Shown here: positions 46,339 to 58,900 of the stretch, one piece after another
Layout: every line of letters starts with the position of its first letter
Numbering within the stretch: the first letter of the stretch is position 1
Assembly (NCBI GenBank): GCA_014058105.1
Contig: JACGCM010002659.1
Coordinates: 1,426,001-1,490,000, forward strand
Reading direction: 5' to 3'
From: Kingdonia uniflora
Taxonomy: Eukaryota; Streptophyta; Magnoliopsida; Ranunculales; Circaeasteraceae
DNA: 64,000 nt
Notes under the pieces: generated by a model
Told to the model about the DNA's origin: nothing
What the model saw: only the letters and a program-made list of their open reading frames with translations
Database searches by the model: none
Program-made: the position numbers and the translations under genes

Positions 46339-46630
46339 TGTTGGAATAAGAATAGTGGTAGATGATAAACTATGATTTAGAGAGGAGATAACAGAAAGCT
46401 TAAGCAATTACTTTATTGATGCTAACTGAACTTAGTACTAAAGCTAATGACTCTATCAATATATAATAAAAAATAGTGCACCAATATCTCCTACTAACCA
46501 GCAACTACTACAAAAGAATAGGACACAATAAGACCAGGACTTCTCCTAATATCCAGCTAGCAACTTATGAACCAGTAAACCACTAACACCACTAACAAGT
46601 CAAATTCTAATAGTGCATCAATTCTTATGA
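46339..46630 (-). repeat. 3' LTR of copia element
   Basis: It is 292 bp, plus-strand start TGTTGGAATAAGAA and end TTCTTATGA. It pairs with 50756-51049; I count about 29 differences in 293 aligned bases by eye. Confidence 0.85.
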
Positions 46631-46645
46631 CTCCCCCTTGATGCA
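46631..46645 (-). other. Polypurine tract of copia element
   Basis: On the minus strand ATCAAGGGGGAGT lies immediately before the 3' LTR. Confidence 0.75.
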
Positions 46646-49600
46646 AAATGGGAAAACACAAAGAGAGGATCTGAACTTCGCGAACTTCGAATACGAGAGT
46701 GCCTTTGTAAACCCATCTGCAACTTGGTCATTTGTTGAACAATACTTCATCACAATCATGCCTTCCGCAACTGCATCTCTAATGAAATGATGTTGAATTT
46801 CAATGTGCTTTGTTCTTCCATGGAAAACTGGGTTTTTCGTCATTGAGATAGTAGCCATATTGTCGCAGTAGACTTCTATTGCTGTACCTTGAACTTGATG
46901 CAAGTCCTCCAAAATCCTTCGCATCCAAATAGCTTGGCAAGTTGCTGTAGATGCAGTAATGTATTCAGCTTCAGAAGATGAAAGCGAAATTGTTGCTTGC
47001 TTCTTTGAACTCCATGCTATAGCTCCTGAACCAAAGCAAAATATAAACCCAATTGTGCTTTTCCTGTCATTTATAGAACCTGCCCAATCACTATCAGTGA
47101 AACCTAGCAAATTTAATTTAGGAACTGGCTTATACCATATCCCATAGTTGCTTGTTTCCCGAATGTAGCAGAGAATCCGCTTTGCTGCTCCAAGATGATG
47201 TACCGAAGGATTGTGCAAAAATCTTGTGACTAAGCTGGCAGGGAACATTATATCCAGACGAGAGTTAGTCAGGTACATTAAACCACCAATCATTCTTTGA
47301 AAATACATTTCATCGGCTCTCGCAGTTCCATCATCCATTGACAACTTCTCACTTGTATTTATAGAAGTCGAGGAGGTCTTGCAATTTTTCATGTTGAACT
47401 TCTTAAGGAAATCCAAAGCATATTTTTCTTGACAAATAAAGATTCCACCATCTGTTTGCTGAACTTGAAGACCAAGAAAATAATGGAGCAAACCCAAATC
47501 CGACATCTCAAACTCACGCGTTATACTTTCCTTGAGTTTCTTAGCAAGAATGCTAGAAGATCCTGTGTATATAATATCACCCACATAAACACACACAATC
47601 AGAATATCACCGGTACCTTTCACCTTCACATATAATGTTGGCTCACTTTCACTTCGATGAAATCCATCCTTGCGAAGATATGAATCAAGTTGGCTATACC
47701 ACGCTCTTAGGGCTTGTTTCAGCCCATAAAGAGCCTTCTTCAATTTATAGAATTTCTCCTCTTTTCCTTTGACAACGAACACCTAAGGCTGTTTAACAAA
47801 CACATTTTCTTCCAAGCAACCATTTAGAAAGGTTGATTTAACATCAAACTGAAACACATGCCATTTACTTTGAGCTGCTAACCTCAAAATAATTCTAACA
47901 GTTTCAAATCTGGCTACAAGTAAGAAGGTATCTAAAAAATCAATACCTTGTGTTTGCACGTACCCCTAGGTAATGAGTCTTGCCTTCAGCTTTTGCACGG
48001 TGCCGTCTGCATTGTACTTCATCTTGTAAGCCCATTTTACATCGATTACATTTTTCTATCGTGGCAAGTCAACGAGCTCCCATGTATCATTCCTTTCAAT
48101 TGCACATATTTCCTCTTTCATCGAGTGCTCCCACTCTTCCTTTCCTTGTGCATCTTCATAACTTATAGGTTCTACATCCATAAGAACAAAACAATCTGAT
48201 TCATATATCTCTTGCAAAGATCGAGCCTTAAGTGGAGGTGAATCAATATCAAGAGTAGGTTTGAGGCTGCTGCTGCCTTCAGGACTTTGATCCCTTGCAG
48301 ATATCCTCCTTGAGGAGCTTGGTTATGGAGAAGGCTGACGTAACTCAATTGGCTCTTCGACCTGCGTTGGTTTAGCTTCACCTACAACAGATGGCACATG
48401 CTGATTTTGTCCCCCTTCCCAATCCTAGATGTTGTTTTCATCAACTATAACATCTTGATGAATGATTAGCTTCTTAGTTTTTGGATTATACTGACGATAA
48501 CCCTTTGTTTCATCACTATACACAACAAAGATACATTTTTTACTCTTCTTATCAAGCTTGGTACGAGCACTCAAATCGATGAATGAATAAGCAATGCTAC
48601 CAAACACTCTTAAAGAACTTACATTGGGTTTTTGTTTCCACCAAGCTTCATATGTAGTCATGTTTCGTACTGCCTTTGTTGGGGATATATTTAGAAGATA
48701 AACTGCTGTGGCCACCACTTCAGCCCAAAACTCGTTAGGAAGTTTCTTTTCATTCATCAAGCTTCTAGCCATTTCTAGAACTGCCCTGTTCTTCCTTTCG
48801 GCAACCCCATTTTTCTCTAGGATTTTCCTCACCGTCAACTACCTTTTAATACCATGTTTCTTGCAAAAAGTTACAAACTCCTCAGATAAGAACTATCCTC
48901 CTCTATCGGTTTGAAGAACTTTTAGAGCATACCCGCTTTCTTTCTCTGTAAACACTTTAAACTCCTAGAATTTTTCAAACGCTTCAGATTTGTAAGCAAA
49001 AAAATACACCCAAGTCATACGGGTATAATCATCAATAAAGAGTAAAAAGTATCTACTCTTACAGAAAGATGAAGTTCTTGTCAGACCACATATATCGGCA
49101 TGCACAATTTCCAAAAGCATCTTGGCTCTCCAAGCCTTCCCAACCGGAAATGGTAAGCGATGTTGCTTCCTATAAATACAACCTTCACAAACATCATTTA
49201 GGCAAATGATAGAAGGAAAACCAAACACCATACATTTCTTACTCAGCAATTGTAGTCCATTGAAATCCAAGTGCCCATAACACAAATGCCAAAGCCTCGA
49301 ATCATCTTTAGCATGAACAGTTAATGCAAATTGATCATCTATGCAGGAGAGTTTAAGTAGAAACATCTTATTATTTGTCATGGAAATCCTAATAAGAGGA
49401 ATACCATAATTTATCTTTTTAATTTCATACATATCACCTTCAAATAAAATTGAAAACCCTCGCTGTACCAACTGCCTAACACTTAGCAAGTTATGAGCTA
49501 AACTAGGAATATAATCAACATCATGAAGTAATCGTTCAATACCTGACTTAGCTTTTATAACAATCGTCCCCTTGCCTTCGATTTGAACTTTCTTATCATC

Positions 49601-49729
49601 ACCAAGCCGAACTTGCAACTTCACAGATTCATCAATGCTACGGAAGATACTTCTTTCTCCTGCCATATGGTTACTACAACCACTATCTAGAAGCCATGTA
49701 TCACTTGCATTTTCGTAGCGCTTAGCCAA
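46646..49729 (-). pseudogene. pol: copia pol: protease, integrase, RT, RNase H
   Basis: The protease has WLLDSGCSNHM (49690). The pre-integrase zinc region follows (LWHLCYGHLDFNGLQLLSKK ... CEGCIYRKQ, 49150-49300). The integrase core keeps VHADICG, QTDRGG and NGVAERKNR, so its D-D-E set is intact. An integrase C-terminal region follows (48425-48700). RT (47200-47900) has LYGLKQALRAWYSQLD, but its catalytic box is YVGD: the Asp codon is GGT at 47579-47581. RNase H (46650-47150) keeps GFTDSDWAG, SSSEAEY, YCDNMATISM and the TKHIEI region. Stops occur at 47765 (before VFVVKG), 48840-48900 and elsewhere. Confidence 0.85.
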
Positions 49730-49739
49730 GTAAGAAAAA

Positions 49740-50652
49740 TATTACCTTCTTCTCAATTATCTTCCATAAATTGGGCTTGTTGCTGACGTTTCTCTGGACA
49801 ATAAGTTGCAATATGCCTATACTGCTTGCATGAGAAGCATTGTCTTCGTTTCTACCTTTGATTAATATTTTGGTTGCCTCTATCTCCGTATTGGTTGCCT
49901 CCACCCATTCCAGATCTTCCTCGTTCTCTTCCACGACCACGATTGACTCCTTGGCCTCGTCCTCGTCCTGCATATCTATTATCAAAAAGTCCTTCTTTGT
50001 TTGGACTCTCTACCTTGGAATGAAATGCGTGTTCAGTACCCTTCTCCATTGACCTGCTTATCCTTTCTTCATGATTTAAAAGAGTACCCATCAACTTATT
50101 CAAGGTGTATGTAGTCAAGTTCGTAGACTCCTCAATAGCAGTGACTGCATGATCAAACTTTGAAGGAAGACTCCTCAAAATCTTTTCTACAACTTTCTGA
50201 TCAGATATTGCCACGCTAAAAGTTTTCATTTAGTTAGCAATAACAGAAAGTCTAGAAAAGAAATCTTGTACAAATTCGCTTCCTTTCATAAGGAGAGTCT
50301 CAAATTCCCTTCCAAAAGTTTGAAGTTTCACCATTGTTACCTTACTGTCCCCATGAAACTCTTGCTTCAAAATAGTCCATACCTCCTTCGATTTAACAGT
50401 AATTGAAATTCGCGGAAAGATCGACTCCATCACAACTTACTGCTGAACAAGTAGAGCCTTCGCATCCTTCTTACGAAGCTCCCTCACATCAGCTGCTGTT
50501 TCTGTATACCCATTCTAAACTAGATCCCAAAGATCTTGTGAAGCAAAAAAAGTTTTCATTTTGATCCCCCAAAATTTATAGTTTTCCCCACTAAAAATAG
50601 GAACTAAAGAGGGGATTTGTGAGACATTAAGAGCATTCATACCATTAGTCAT
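49740..50652 (-). pseudogene. gag: copia gag
   Basis: The start ATG is at 50650-50652 (MTNGMNALNVSQIPSLVPIF, then SGENYKFWGIKMKTFF), the common plant copia gag beginning. The UBN2-like core runs over 50050-50440 (FLSRLSVIAN-type wording, KILRSLPSKFDHAV). An Arg-Gly-rich stretch (GRGRGQGVNRGRGRERGR, 49900-49980) and an intact zinc knuckle CFSCKQYRHIATYC (about 49806-49847) follow. At least four stops interrupt it. Confidence 0.8.
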
Positions 50653-50733
50653 TTTGGTTACAAAAATGACTTTTACCCAAAGATTTGCTACAGAAACTAA
50701 TCTCCAAACTTCACTGATACGCCTAACTCATAA

Positions 50734-50752
50734 CGAATTGGCTCTGATACCA
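50734..50752 (-). other. Primer-binding site, initiator Met tRNA
   Basis: On the minus strand TGGTATCAGAGCCAATTCG begins three bases after the 5' LTR end. This is a 19-base PBS of the standard plant initiator methionine type. Confidence 0.9.
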
Positions 50753-50755
50753 AAC

Positions 50756-51049
50756 TGCTAGAATAAGAACAGAGGCAGATGATGAACTATGATACAGAGA
50801 GGAGGGAACAGAAAGCTTAAGCAATTACTTTATTAATGTTAACTGAATTTAGTACTAAAGCTAATGACTCCACCAATATATAATGAAAAATAGTACACCA
50901 CAATCTCCTACTAACTAGCAACTACTACAAATGAATAGGACACAATAAGACCAGGACTTCTCCTAATATCCAGCTAACAACTCATGAACCAGTAAGCCAC
51001 TAACACCCCACTGACAAGTTAAATACTAATAGTGCATCAATTCTTATCA
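50756..51049 (-). repeat. 5' LTR of copia element
   Basis: It is 294 bp, plus-strand start TGCTAGAATAAGAA and end TTCTTATCA, with GAATG following. The short inverted ends match those of the other LTR. Confidence 0.85.
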
Positions 51050-51935
51050 GAATGTTGTTGCAGTCGACACGGTGGTCCAGAAAGCTTTCATTCCTCTTTT
51101 GTCTAAGTGTGCTTGTTGTGATGGCATAAATATTTTATGTGAAGATAGTAATTACCTTTTTAGTTTAAGCTCAGATGCGATTGTTGTTTGGAAATATTTT
51201 AGTCATTGTTGAGGTGTTCAATTCCTTAGCACTAGCTCATGGTGATACGGATCAACGATGTTCACAAATCCTCTCACATGGGTATTGTTAAGGGTCTCAT
51301 TCCCTCTCTCATTTGTTTGGAAGTGTGGAAAGCTAGATGTGCCAAGAAATATGATAACATTTATATAAACTCTACAGTAATTATTGGTAAGGTTAAGAAA
51401 TGGCTTAAGGATATTTCCATCAAATTCAAAGTCTCAAAGACTTCGCCTTACCTTGATACTCTTTCCTTGGATGCCATCGGTCTTCATACTAAAGTTCTTG
51501 CATTTAGAGTTTCTAAACTTGTCATGTGACTGAAACCTCATTTCTTGTATTACAAGATTAATACGGATGGGTCTTCCCGTGCCAATCCTGGACAAAGTGG
51601 AGGAGGAATTGTAGGGATCACTTGGGTAACTTAGTCTTTTTTTTCTCTATGGATCTTGGTTTCAGCTCAAACATGGCAGCCGAGAAATGGTTACTTTACT
51701 TCTCGGACTCCACTATTGTCACCATTACAACTTCCATCCCCTTGTTTTTGAAATAGATTCTCTTGTTGTTGTCAATTGGTATATTAATGGATCTGAAGTA
51801 CGTCTGACTCTTGCTAATACTTGGGCAGAAGTTTTAAGAATGGGCAACCTCTTAGGCATCTCCCTTTCTCACAATTACAGGGAGGGAAATTGCCCTTCTG
51901 ATTTGCTTTCCAAACAAGGAAGTAACTTGGTTTTT
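51050..51935 (+). pseudogene. LINE ORF2, part 3: zinc region and C-terminal RNase H
   Basis: The sequence continues from 46338 across the copia target site. It reads EVWKARCAKKYDN (about 51315-51355), then KINTDGSSRANPGQSGGGIV near 51560-51615 and LVFEIDSLVVVNWYINGSEV near 51740-51800. It ends with HNYREGNCPSDLLSKQGS. This is the RNase H found at the C-terminus of many plant L1-type ORF2 proteins. The LINE stops near 51935 without a visible poly-A tail. Confidence 0.75.
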
Positions 51936-52060
51936 GTTTTATGCTTTGAAAATACCAATTTCCTGAAAATAGGAAACAAGTTATATTGTAGTCGTGAAGC
52001 CATTATCGCTAGAGAGCGTAACCCGAGTTTCGACAAAAAAAAATTTAGCTCTCTCCAGAG
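51936..52060 (-). repeat. nsLTP2 upstream-module fragment right of the LINE
   Basis: AATACCAATTTCCTGAAAAT, then GTCGTGAAGCC and CTAGAGAGCGTAA, match the far upstream part of nsLTP copies (30700-30810 and 33265-33360). It is the continuation of copy 4's upstream region on the other side of the LINE insertion. Confidence 0.65.
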
Positions 52061-53234
52061 CCATTATATTAAAGATCCCTCACCCTTGAATAATGTCTAT
52101 AATACAAAACTAAAATTAACGCCAAGTTAAGAGAGTTAGGGGAGAGAGAAAGAGAAAACCCCCTCCCCAGATTCTCTCTACATCTTCCATTTACAACTCT
52201 TAGCTCTTCTCTAAATTTAAATTTGGGATAATTTGAGAAAACCCCCAGTGTTTCCACTTATACTAGGTTTAATACGCCCTATTTCCCGAATATTCAAAAA
52301 TAGTCCTAGTTTTGGAGTTTTGACCCGATTACATTTGACTGCAATTGACCGAGCAAAAGACAAGTATACCCATGAAGAACACACGTGATTTTCACGTAAT
52401 TTATCAATTAAATTATTTTTTGAAAATACACGTGGCAATCGAATAGTTGAGATGAGAGAGATCTAAAGGTCCAAATTCAACCAAAATTAGACCGTTATCT
52501 TCGTCTCTCCCAAATAAAAACCGTTATCTTCTCTCTCCTCAATTTGAAGACCCAAATTTCAATAATTTGAAACCTTAATCCTCAATTTCATACCACCAGG
52601 TTTTGCTACCTTGCTTGATACTCGATAAAATAACTAACAAATCTCTCCTTAGTAAACCTTGTAAATCTAAAGTTGAAAAAAAGAAAGGGTAGTTTGGGAT
52701 AATACAAAGAAGGGAGATGGATTAACCATGGTTTGGTAGAAGATAATGGGGGTAGTTAGTTAAGTTAAGATGTCCACATGGGTGATGGGTTTTTAATTTT
52801 TGTTGATTTTGAAGCGCTCTCTCTCTCTGTCTGAACATCAACAAGTGAAAAGGAGGAGAGAGAGAGAGAGAAGAAAATTGCTCTGGTTTGGGTTTGTTTA
52901 GGAAGGGGGGGGGGCAAACCTGGTCTCAAAACCACTCAACAAACCATCATTTTTACACCTTCTCTGTTCTCTACCTTGCTTCCACTCTCCACGTAGGACT
53001 CTTCAATTTCTCTCCGTCTCATACGGTCACAAGAACTTGCAGAGTGGTGAAGTTGAGCTTTTAAATGTTGATGTATTTATGCTGCAATATTGTTGATATT
53101 TCAGCAATTTGAGTGCAAATCTGCGGTTGTAAAACTTCAAATTGATTCTTCTGGCAGTTATTTCTCTCATTTCAGCTTGGAGAATACGAAATCGAAGATC
53201 CAACTACGAGTGAGTTCTTCCCGGTTGTTGTTAT
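52061..53234. other. GA/CT-rich intergenic DNA, possible 5' flank of a host gene
   Basis: No frame is credible. There are two CT/GA microsatellites (52819-52833 and 52856-52874), a G-run near 52907, and CT-rich sequence with repeated CTCTCC wording near 52960-53010. This composition is usual for plant promoter and 5' UTR regions. The Tat element B begins at its right end. No downstream host exon is visible in the window. Confidence 0.3.
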
Positions 53235-54051
53235 TGTAGTAGCCTACTCGTAGCCTTCGAACAGACAGCCGAAGCCCACTTCATTGCCTACTTGAATATA
53301 TCGAAGCCCTCTCAACCCCTAAACAAGGCTCCTTAGAGATCCCCCAGAGATGAACCTTCGACATCGGACAAAACTTCGGGAACGGATCAGTACATTGCAG
53401 TAGACATCCTCCGACCATATTTACATGCGGTCGAAGTATGATAAGACAGACAGACAGCTCGCCGGACAGAACTTCGAGAATGAATTAACGTCCCAGGAGA
53501 AGATATCCTTCAACCTCACTATCACGCGGTCGAAGAAAGATAAGACAGACAATTGCCTCATCAGATAAGATAGTGCATTGATTGGCCTGTACATCTACAG
53601 TGACAAGCCTAACCACCGCGCCGTTCAGAGCCATCACCAATAAATGCAGCAGTAACAGTACCGACATGACCGGCGTCCGTCACTCACCGGGATTTTTTGA
53701 CAACATTATCATGTAAACCGGACCCTCGCCTAGTGACTCAGCTCCCTATGCTTCTATAAATAGAGGAGAGGGGAAACCAGACGGGGGTTAGAAATATTTC
53801 CTCCGGCCTTTACATCTTTACCTTCAACCACCCATAAAACCTATACTCAAACCCTCTAATTTACTCTTCAGTAATATAATCTGTCTTAAGAATCCTTATC
53901 AGAGGTCGTAGAGAGTCACATTCGGGTCTTTACACAATTATTTACCTTTAGTTTTATCCTATCATTGGCTAATTGCGTGTTCCCTTTGATTCAGGATTGA
54001 GTTTACTTTATAAGAACCGACTCCCCGCCCGAATGGAGTTAGTTCCCTACA
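53235..54051 (+). repeat. 5' LTR of Tat element B
   Basis: It runs from about TGTAGTAGCC to CCCTACA, just before the PBS. It carries CTATAAATAGAGG at about 53754 as promoter and an upstream field of repeated TCGAA(G) words. The start is inferred from the TG dinucleotide and composition change; the partner LTR is outside the window. Confidence 0.6.
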
Positions 54052-54052
54052 A

Positions 54053-54067
54053 TTGGCACTGTCTGTG
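54053..54067 (+). other. Primer-binding site of Tat element B
   Basis: TTGGCACTGTCTGTG matches, with two changes, the TTGGCGCCGTCTGTG wording usual right after Tat LTRs. Confidence 0.65.
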
Positions 54068-55958
54068 CTTCCTACCCTACCACTCTCCCTCCCTTGTTCC
54101 CATCCCCTTATTTTCCGCACCAGCAGATCATCCTCATTGGCACCCACACGCCGTTCTAACTCTACCCAGGCTGGAAATTTCATCGACGGAGTCGCTGCTC
54201 AAATTGCATTACTATCTCAACAAGTCGCTCAGGCAGAGGAGCGCCACCAGAACCAACTAAATCAGGAACATGAAAGCCATTGTTTGGCATTGGAAACAGA
54301 GCGGAATCACCGTTTGGATGATGAAAACTGACAAAACAGAGCAATCGATGAGCTGTGCAATGCCGTCTGAGAGCTGCAAAGATTACAGCCCTTGGAACCT
54401 GCTCGTCTCTCCCAGGCACCCGACCCATCGCGCATTTCTGCCCGCACTTACCTTGGCCCTCCTCCAAACCTCAAGTTACCCCCCGCTAACACTAAGGCCG
54501 AAGGTATTCCCCGTACTATTCCTCCAACCGGCTCTATCCACCTCGGGATTCATCCCACCGAAGACTCTTCCAACTCAACCCTTCACTCCTCCAGACAACC
54601 TATACGCCGTCCTGCTCGAGAACGGCTCGGGGAACACAGTGCTAACTTTATGCCACATACTCGACCTTACAACCTTCGACTCCACCAATCTCCCCCTCAT
54701 CCTCCATACGTTACACAGTAGGAATTCGATCACAAAATGCAACCAGTCATCCGTGTTACCTTTAGTCTAGCTACAGACTCCTCGAACTGCCTCAATAACC
54801 CGATTTGGCCTAAATTTTTGGCCATCGAAATAGCCTCTAACTTTTACGCTCCCAAACTCAGCAAATATCGTAATACAGACCCTAAATCACGCTTCCTCGA
54901 ATTCCAAAATGCTCTGAACCTCTACTCCACGGCTAACTATCTTTTATGTCGCCTTTTTCCAACGGGCCTTACCGATAACCCCTTTCGATGGTAGCACAAC
55001 CTCCCAAATGGCGTGATTCGTAACTTTGAGCAACTTTCACAACTTTTTATCGCCCAGTTCGCCTTCAACAAAGATAGAGAGGTCTTAGTTGATGTTCTTT
55101 TTAAGTTTAGAAAGTCTGGCAATGAGACCCTCGAAGCCTTCACCCGAAGATTCCTCGACGAATCTCGTAAAATTAAAAACCTCGACAGCTCGAATGCTAT
55201 TTTGGCCTACTCGAATGCTCTGCCGATCACAGCCGAGTAAAAGAACATCTCGATCTCCACAAACCCAAAACACTTCAAGAAATGCTCTCAAAAGTCAGCG
55301 GCTATATCGACCTTGGGCACCTTCAAGAGTCCCACAAACAGAGCCAGCCTTCACAAATAGCAACTTTCAATAAACCGTGGTAATATACCCACTCTGCCCC
55401 CATACCCCTGATCGTTCCTGTCTCACAGGAGACTGAGAGCCACAAACACCCCATGATTGATAACAGCACCGAAGCGCGCAAGAAGTGACTAAAGCCTATT
55501 TTACCTACACTCACTGCTCCCCTCAGCACCCTTCAACCTTACATACAGACAGACCCCATTTGGCGCGTTCCTTTCCCCATCGAAGTTTGACCAGGCAAAT
55601 CTTTTGTGCCAACCATAAATGCAATTGTCATGATACAAATAAATACTTCGCCCTTCAGCGCTCTCTCAAACTTATCTTCAGAGCAGGACGTTTGCACCAA
55701 TATATTGTCGACCAACCAAGCTACATTGATGGGTCCTACCTCAAATCCCTATCCACCCTTGCTATTGACCCAGCCGAGGTACACATCTACAGAGTCAAGT
55801 TTATCGAAGTCAGCAGTATAGACAGTCGACTCACCAAAAACAAACAAAAGCGCGTAGAAGAATGTTATAAGCTCACCTATCAGGAGAAATTCCCCACCCT
55901 CTTGCCAGAAACCAGCCATCACCCTCAACTCGAAGGCATCTCTTTCATCGACTGCTAA
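54068..55958 (+). pseudogene. gag: gag of Tat element B
   Basis: One frame is open in pieces from 54053 to 55240. A Gln- and Glu-rich N-terminus (GVAAQIALLSQQVAQAEERH) and a Pro-rich stretch (54390-54720) come first. The capsid region (54770-55235) follows: FLEFQNALNLYSTANYLLCR, LSQLFIAQFAFNKDREVLVD, LEAFTRRFLDESRKI. It then shifts frame. The C-terminal part (55485-55958) has a degenerate zinc-binding segment HKCNCHDTNKYFALQRSL, as in Tat gag. Stops at 54329, 54719, 54992 and 55238 are TGA, TAG or TAA at likely CGA, CAG, TGG or CAA codons. Confidence 0.75.
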
Positions 55959-55959
55959 A

Positions 55960-58900
55960 AGGTTTCAATGGATCAACAGAAGTCGTTGTTGGCCGCATCA
56001 GTCTGTCCGTCACTACAGGTCCCATTACCCTTCAATCCAACTTCATAGTCATTGGCCAGAAGTCCGAATACCTTGGTATACTCGGACGAGATTGGCTTCA
56101 CGCCATACGAGCTATACCTTCGGCCTATCATCAGACTCTTTGATTCAGCAATCACGAGGGTACTTGGAACTTGAAAGGTTCTCAATGCCTTGCTCGCTCG
56201 TGCGAGCACCCAGAGATTGACCAAACACGAAAACTTGTCGACCTCCCATAACAATCACAACATCTTCCTATACCTTCAATTTTGACAGATACCACACGAC
56301 CCATTGAACCTACTGTTTATATCAAACTCGATGGCCCTGGTCGAGGTACATTTATTGAAACCCTCCTTAACGAGTCAGAACACCTCGAACTTTCTGAGTT
56401 CCTTCGAGCAAACAAAGATATCTTCGCCTGGACATTTCAGGAGATGCCCAGCCTTAACCCCAACCTGGCGTGCCATCGCCTTGATCTCATCACCTATTCC
56501 TCAGCACTAAAGCAAAAGAAACGTACATTGGCACCACGACTTTGAGAAGCTGTGAACCTTGAAGTTGACAAACTCATAGCCGCTGGGTTTATCAGAGAAG
56601 TGAAGTACGCAGACTGGATATCAAACATCGTGGCAGTACCAAAGAAGAATGGCAAAATTAGAATCTACGTCGACTTCACTGACCTCAACAAGCATACACA
56701 GAAGGACAGTTTCCCCCTCTCAACTATCTCAACACTCCTCGACGCCACCGCTGGACACGAACGCCTATCTATGATAGACGCAGCTTCGGGTTACAATTAG
56801 GTACCCCTCCTCCCTGAAGATCAACTTAAAATTGCATTTATAACCGAACAAGGCCTTTACTATTTCAATGTTATGTCATTCGGCCTTAAAAAATCTGGTG
56901 CCACCTACCAACGCCTCGTCACAACTATGTTCAAATCCTTGCTTGGCAAGTCAGTCGAAGTCTATATCGATGACATGTTATGCAAAAGTTTCCATAAGAG
57001 TACTCATATTCAAGACCTAACATAAATCTTCTCAATACTTCGCACGTACAATATGAAACTCAACCCGGATAAGAGCCAATTTGGCGTGTCATCCGGAAAA
57101 AATTTGGGTCACCTTAACAGTAAACGCAGGATAGAGATCGATCCCGCCCACATTCGGGCCCTCATAGACATGCCTTCGCCCCGAAGAAAGAAAGACGTCC
57201 TAAAAGTAGATGGCAGGAGAGCAGCCCTTAACCGTTTCATTTCAAAATCATTTGACCGTTGTGCTTGGCTTTTTTCCCTCTTACGCGATCAGGGTGCCCA
57301 CAAAATAAGAAAGAAAAACAACCATGAGATCAATTGGACCCCTGAGTGCGAACAAGCCTTCCTTGAACTTAAAACTTATCTTGGTTGTCCACCTATTATC
57401 AGTACCCCTATCGATGGCGAGACACTCTCTTTATACCTCGATGCTACATAAACTTCCATCAGTTTAGTGCTCATTCGACTTGATTCCTATAGTAAAAAAC
57501 CTGTATATTTCATCAGTAAAACCCTCACCCCTGCTGATATCCGGTATTCAAAACTCAAACTTTTACTCCTCACACTTGTCTATTCAGCCCGTAAACTCAA
57601 GCCATATTTTCAGGCTCATCCTATTCGTGTAATTACCAGTTACCCCCTTCGAGAAGTACTCAGCAAAAAAGAAAAATCTAGACGAGTGCAACAGTGGTCC
57701 GTATACCTTGGCGAACATGACATTACCTTCGAGAAACAAATATCCCAAAAAGGCCAAGCAGTAGTAGATTTTTTAGCCGACTTCCCGGTCGAAGATGTAG
57801 ATTGGGAAGAACACGAAGATGATCTCGCAGACTATAAACTTGAAGAAGTAGATCCGTGGGACCCTCTTACTTGTTGGTGTTTATTCACGGACAGATCAGC
57901 AGGACCAAATGGCTCAGGAATTGGTATTGCTCTAGTAATACCCACTAATGATCGCATAGAGAAAGCCGTCAAATTTACCTTTGAATGTTCCAATAGCGAA
58001 ACAGAGTATGAAGCCTTAATCCACAGCCTTGGCCCTGCACTCGACCACGGTATCCCCAAACTCGCAGCCTTCACAGATTCCCAACTTATTCAGAGACACT
58101 ACACAGGAGAAAACCAAGCTAATGGTCGCATGGCCAATTAAGCCCTCTTTGTACGACAACGAATGAACCGGTTCCCCGAAAAATCCACAATCACACATTA
58201 CCCTCGGGAAGAAAATTGACATGCAGATGCCCTCGCCTACATAGCAGCTATGCTCGACCACTCAGAGTCGCAGATACTCCATAGCGAAGTACTCGAACTC
58301 CCAAGTATCGATCAGATGGAAATCGACACCATCAATACTGGGGGGCGAGAGTCACGATCCTGATGATTGGTAGAAGCCGTTCCTTTACTATTTCAACAAT
58401 GTTACTCTCCCAGATGATCCCAAAGCCAAACGCTTTATCCTGGAAAATTGCCACAGATATATTATCCACAAAAACCAATTACATTGTAAATCCCCAAATG
58501 GCGTTCTCCTTCGATGTGTATCCCAAACCGAAGCCTCTCGAATCTTAGGCGAACTTTACGAAGGAGCCTGCGATGCTCATACTACTGGTCACTCTATGGC
58601 CCTTCGAGCTGTTACCCAAGGATTATTTTGGCCCGATATGAAGAAATAAGCTTCAGACTATGCAAAACAATGTGAAAAATGCCAGTGTCACGCCCACTGC
58701 ATCTATTGCCCCTCTAAAGACCTCCATGTCAGCCAAGTTTCCTGGCCATTAAAAAGATGGGCCATCAATCTCATTGGACCCTTCCCAAAAGCCTCAGGTA
58801 GCAGAGAAAACATCATTGTCGCAACCGACTACTTTACTAAATGGGATGAAGCTGTTTGTCTATGCCGAACCAGGGAAGAAGAAGTTATCAAATTCTTATG

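Larger units (their letters stand above)
46339..51049 (-). mobile_element. Complete Ty1-copia retrotransposon
   Basis: It is 4711 bp. LTRs lie at 46339-46630 and 50756-51049, with about 10 percent differences by eye. It is flanked by perfect GAATG direct repeats at 46334-46338 and 51050-51054. The PBS and polypurine tract are in place, and gag, protease, integrase, RT and RNase H run in copia order on the minus strand. It is inserted in the LINE, which resumes after 51054. The coding region has several stops and a mutated RT active site, so the element is not autonomous. Confidence 0.9.

Noticed and set aside
46959..47147. Plus-strand 62-codon frame
   Set aside because: It is a shadow of the copia RNase H coding strand.
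50734..50752. tRNA gene fragment
   Set aside because: The Met-tRNA-complementary 19-mer sits exactly after a copia LTR and is the primer-binding site, with no tRNA cloverleaf around it.
54180..54467. Minus-strand frame of 95 codons in gag of element B
   Set aside because: It is opposite the plus-strand gag frame, which shows the capsid pattern further on; no motif on the minus strand.
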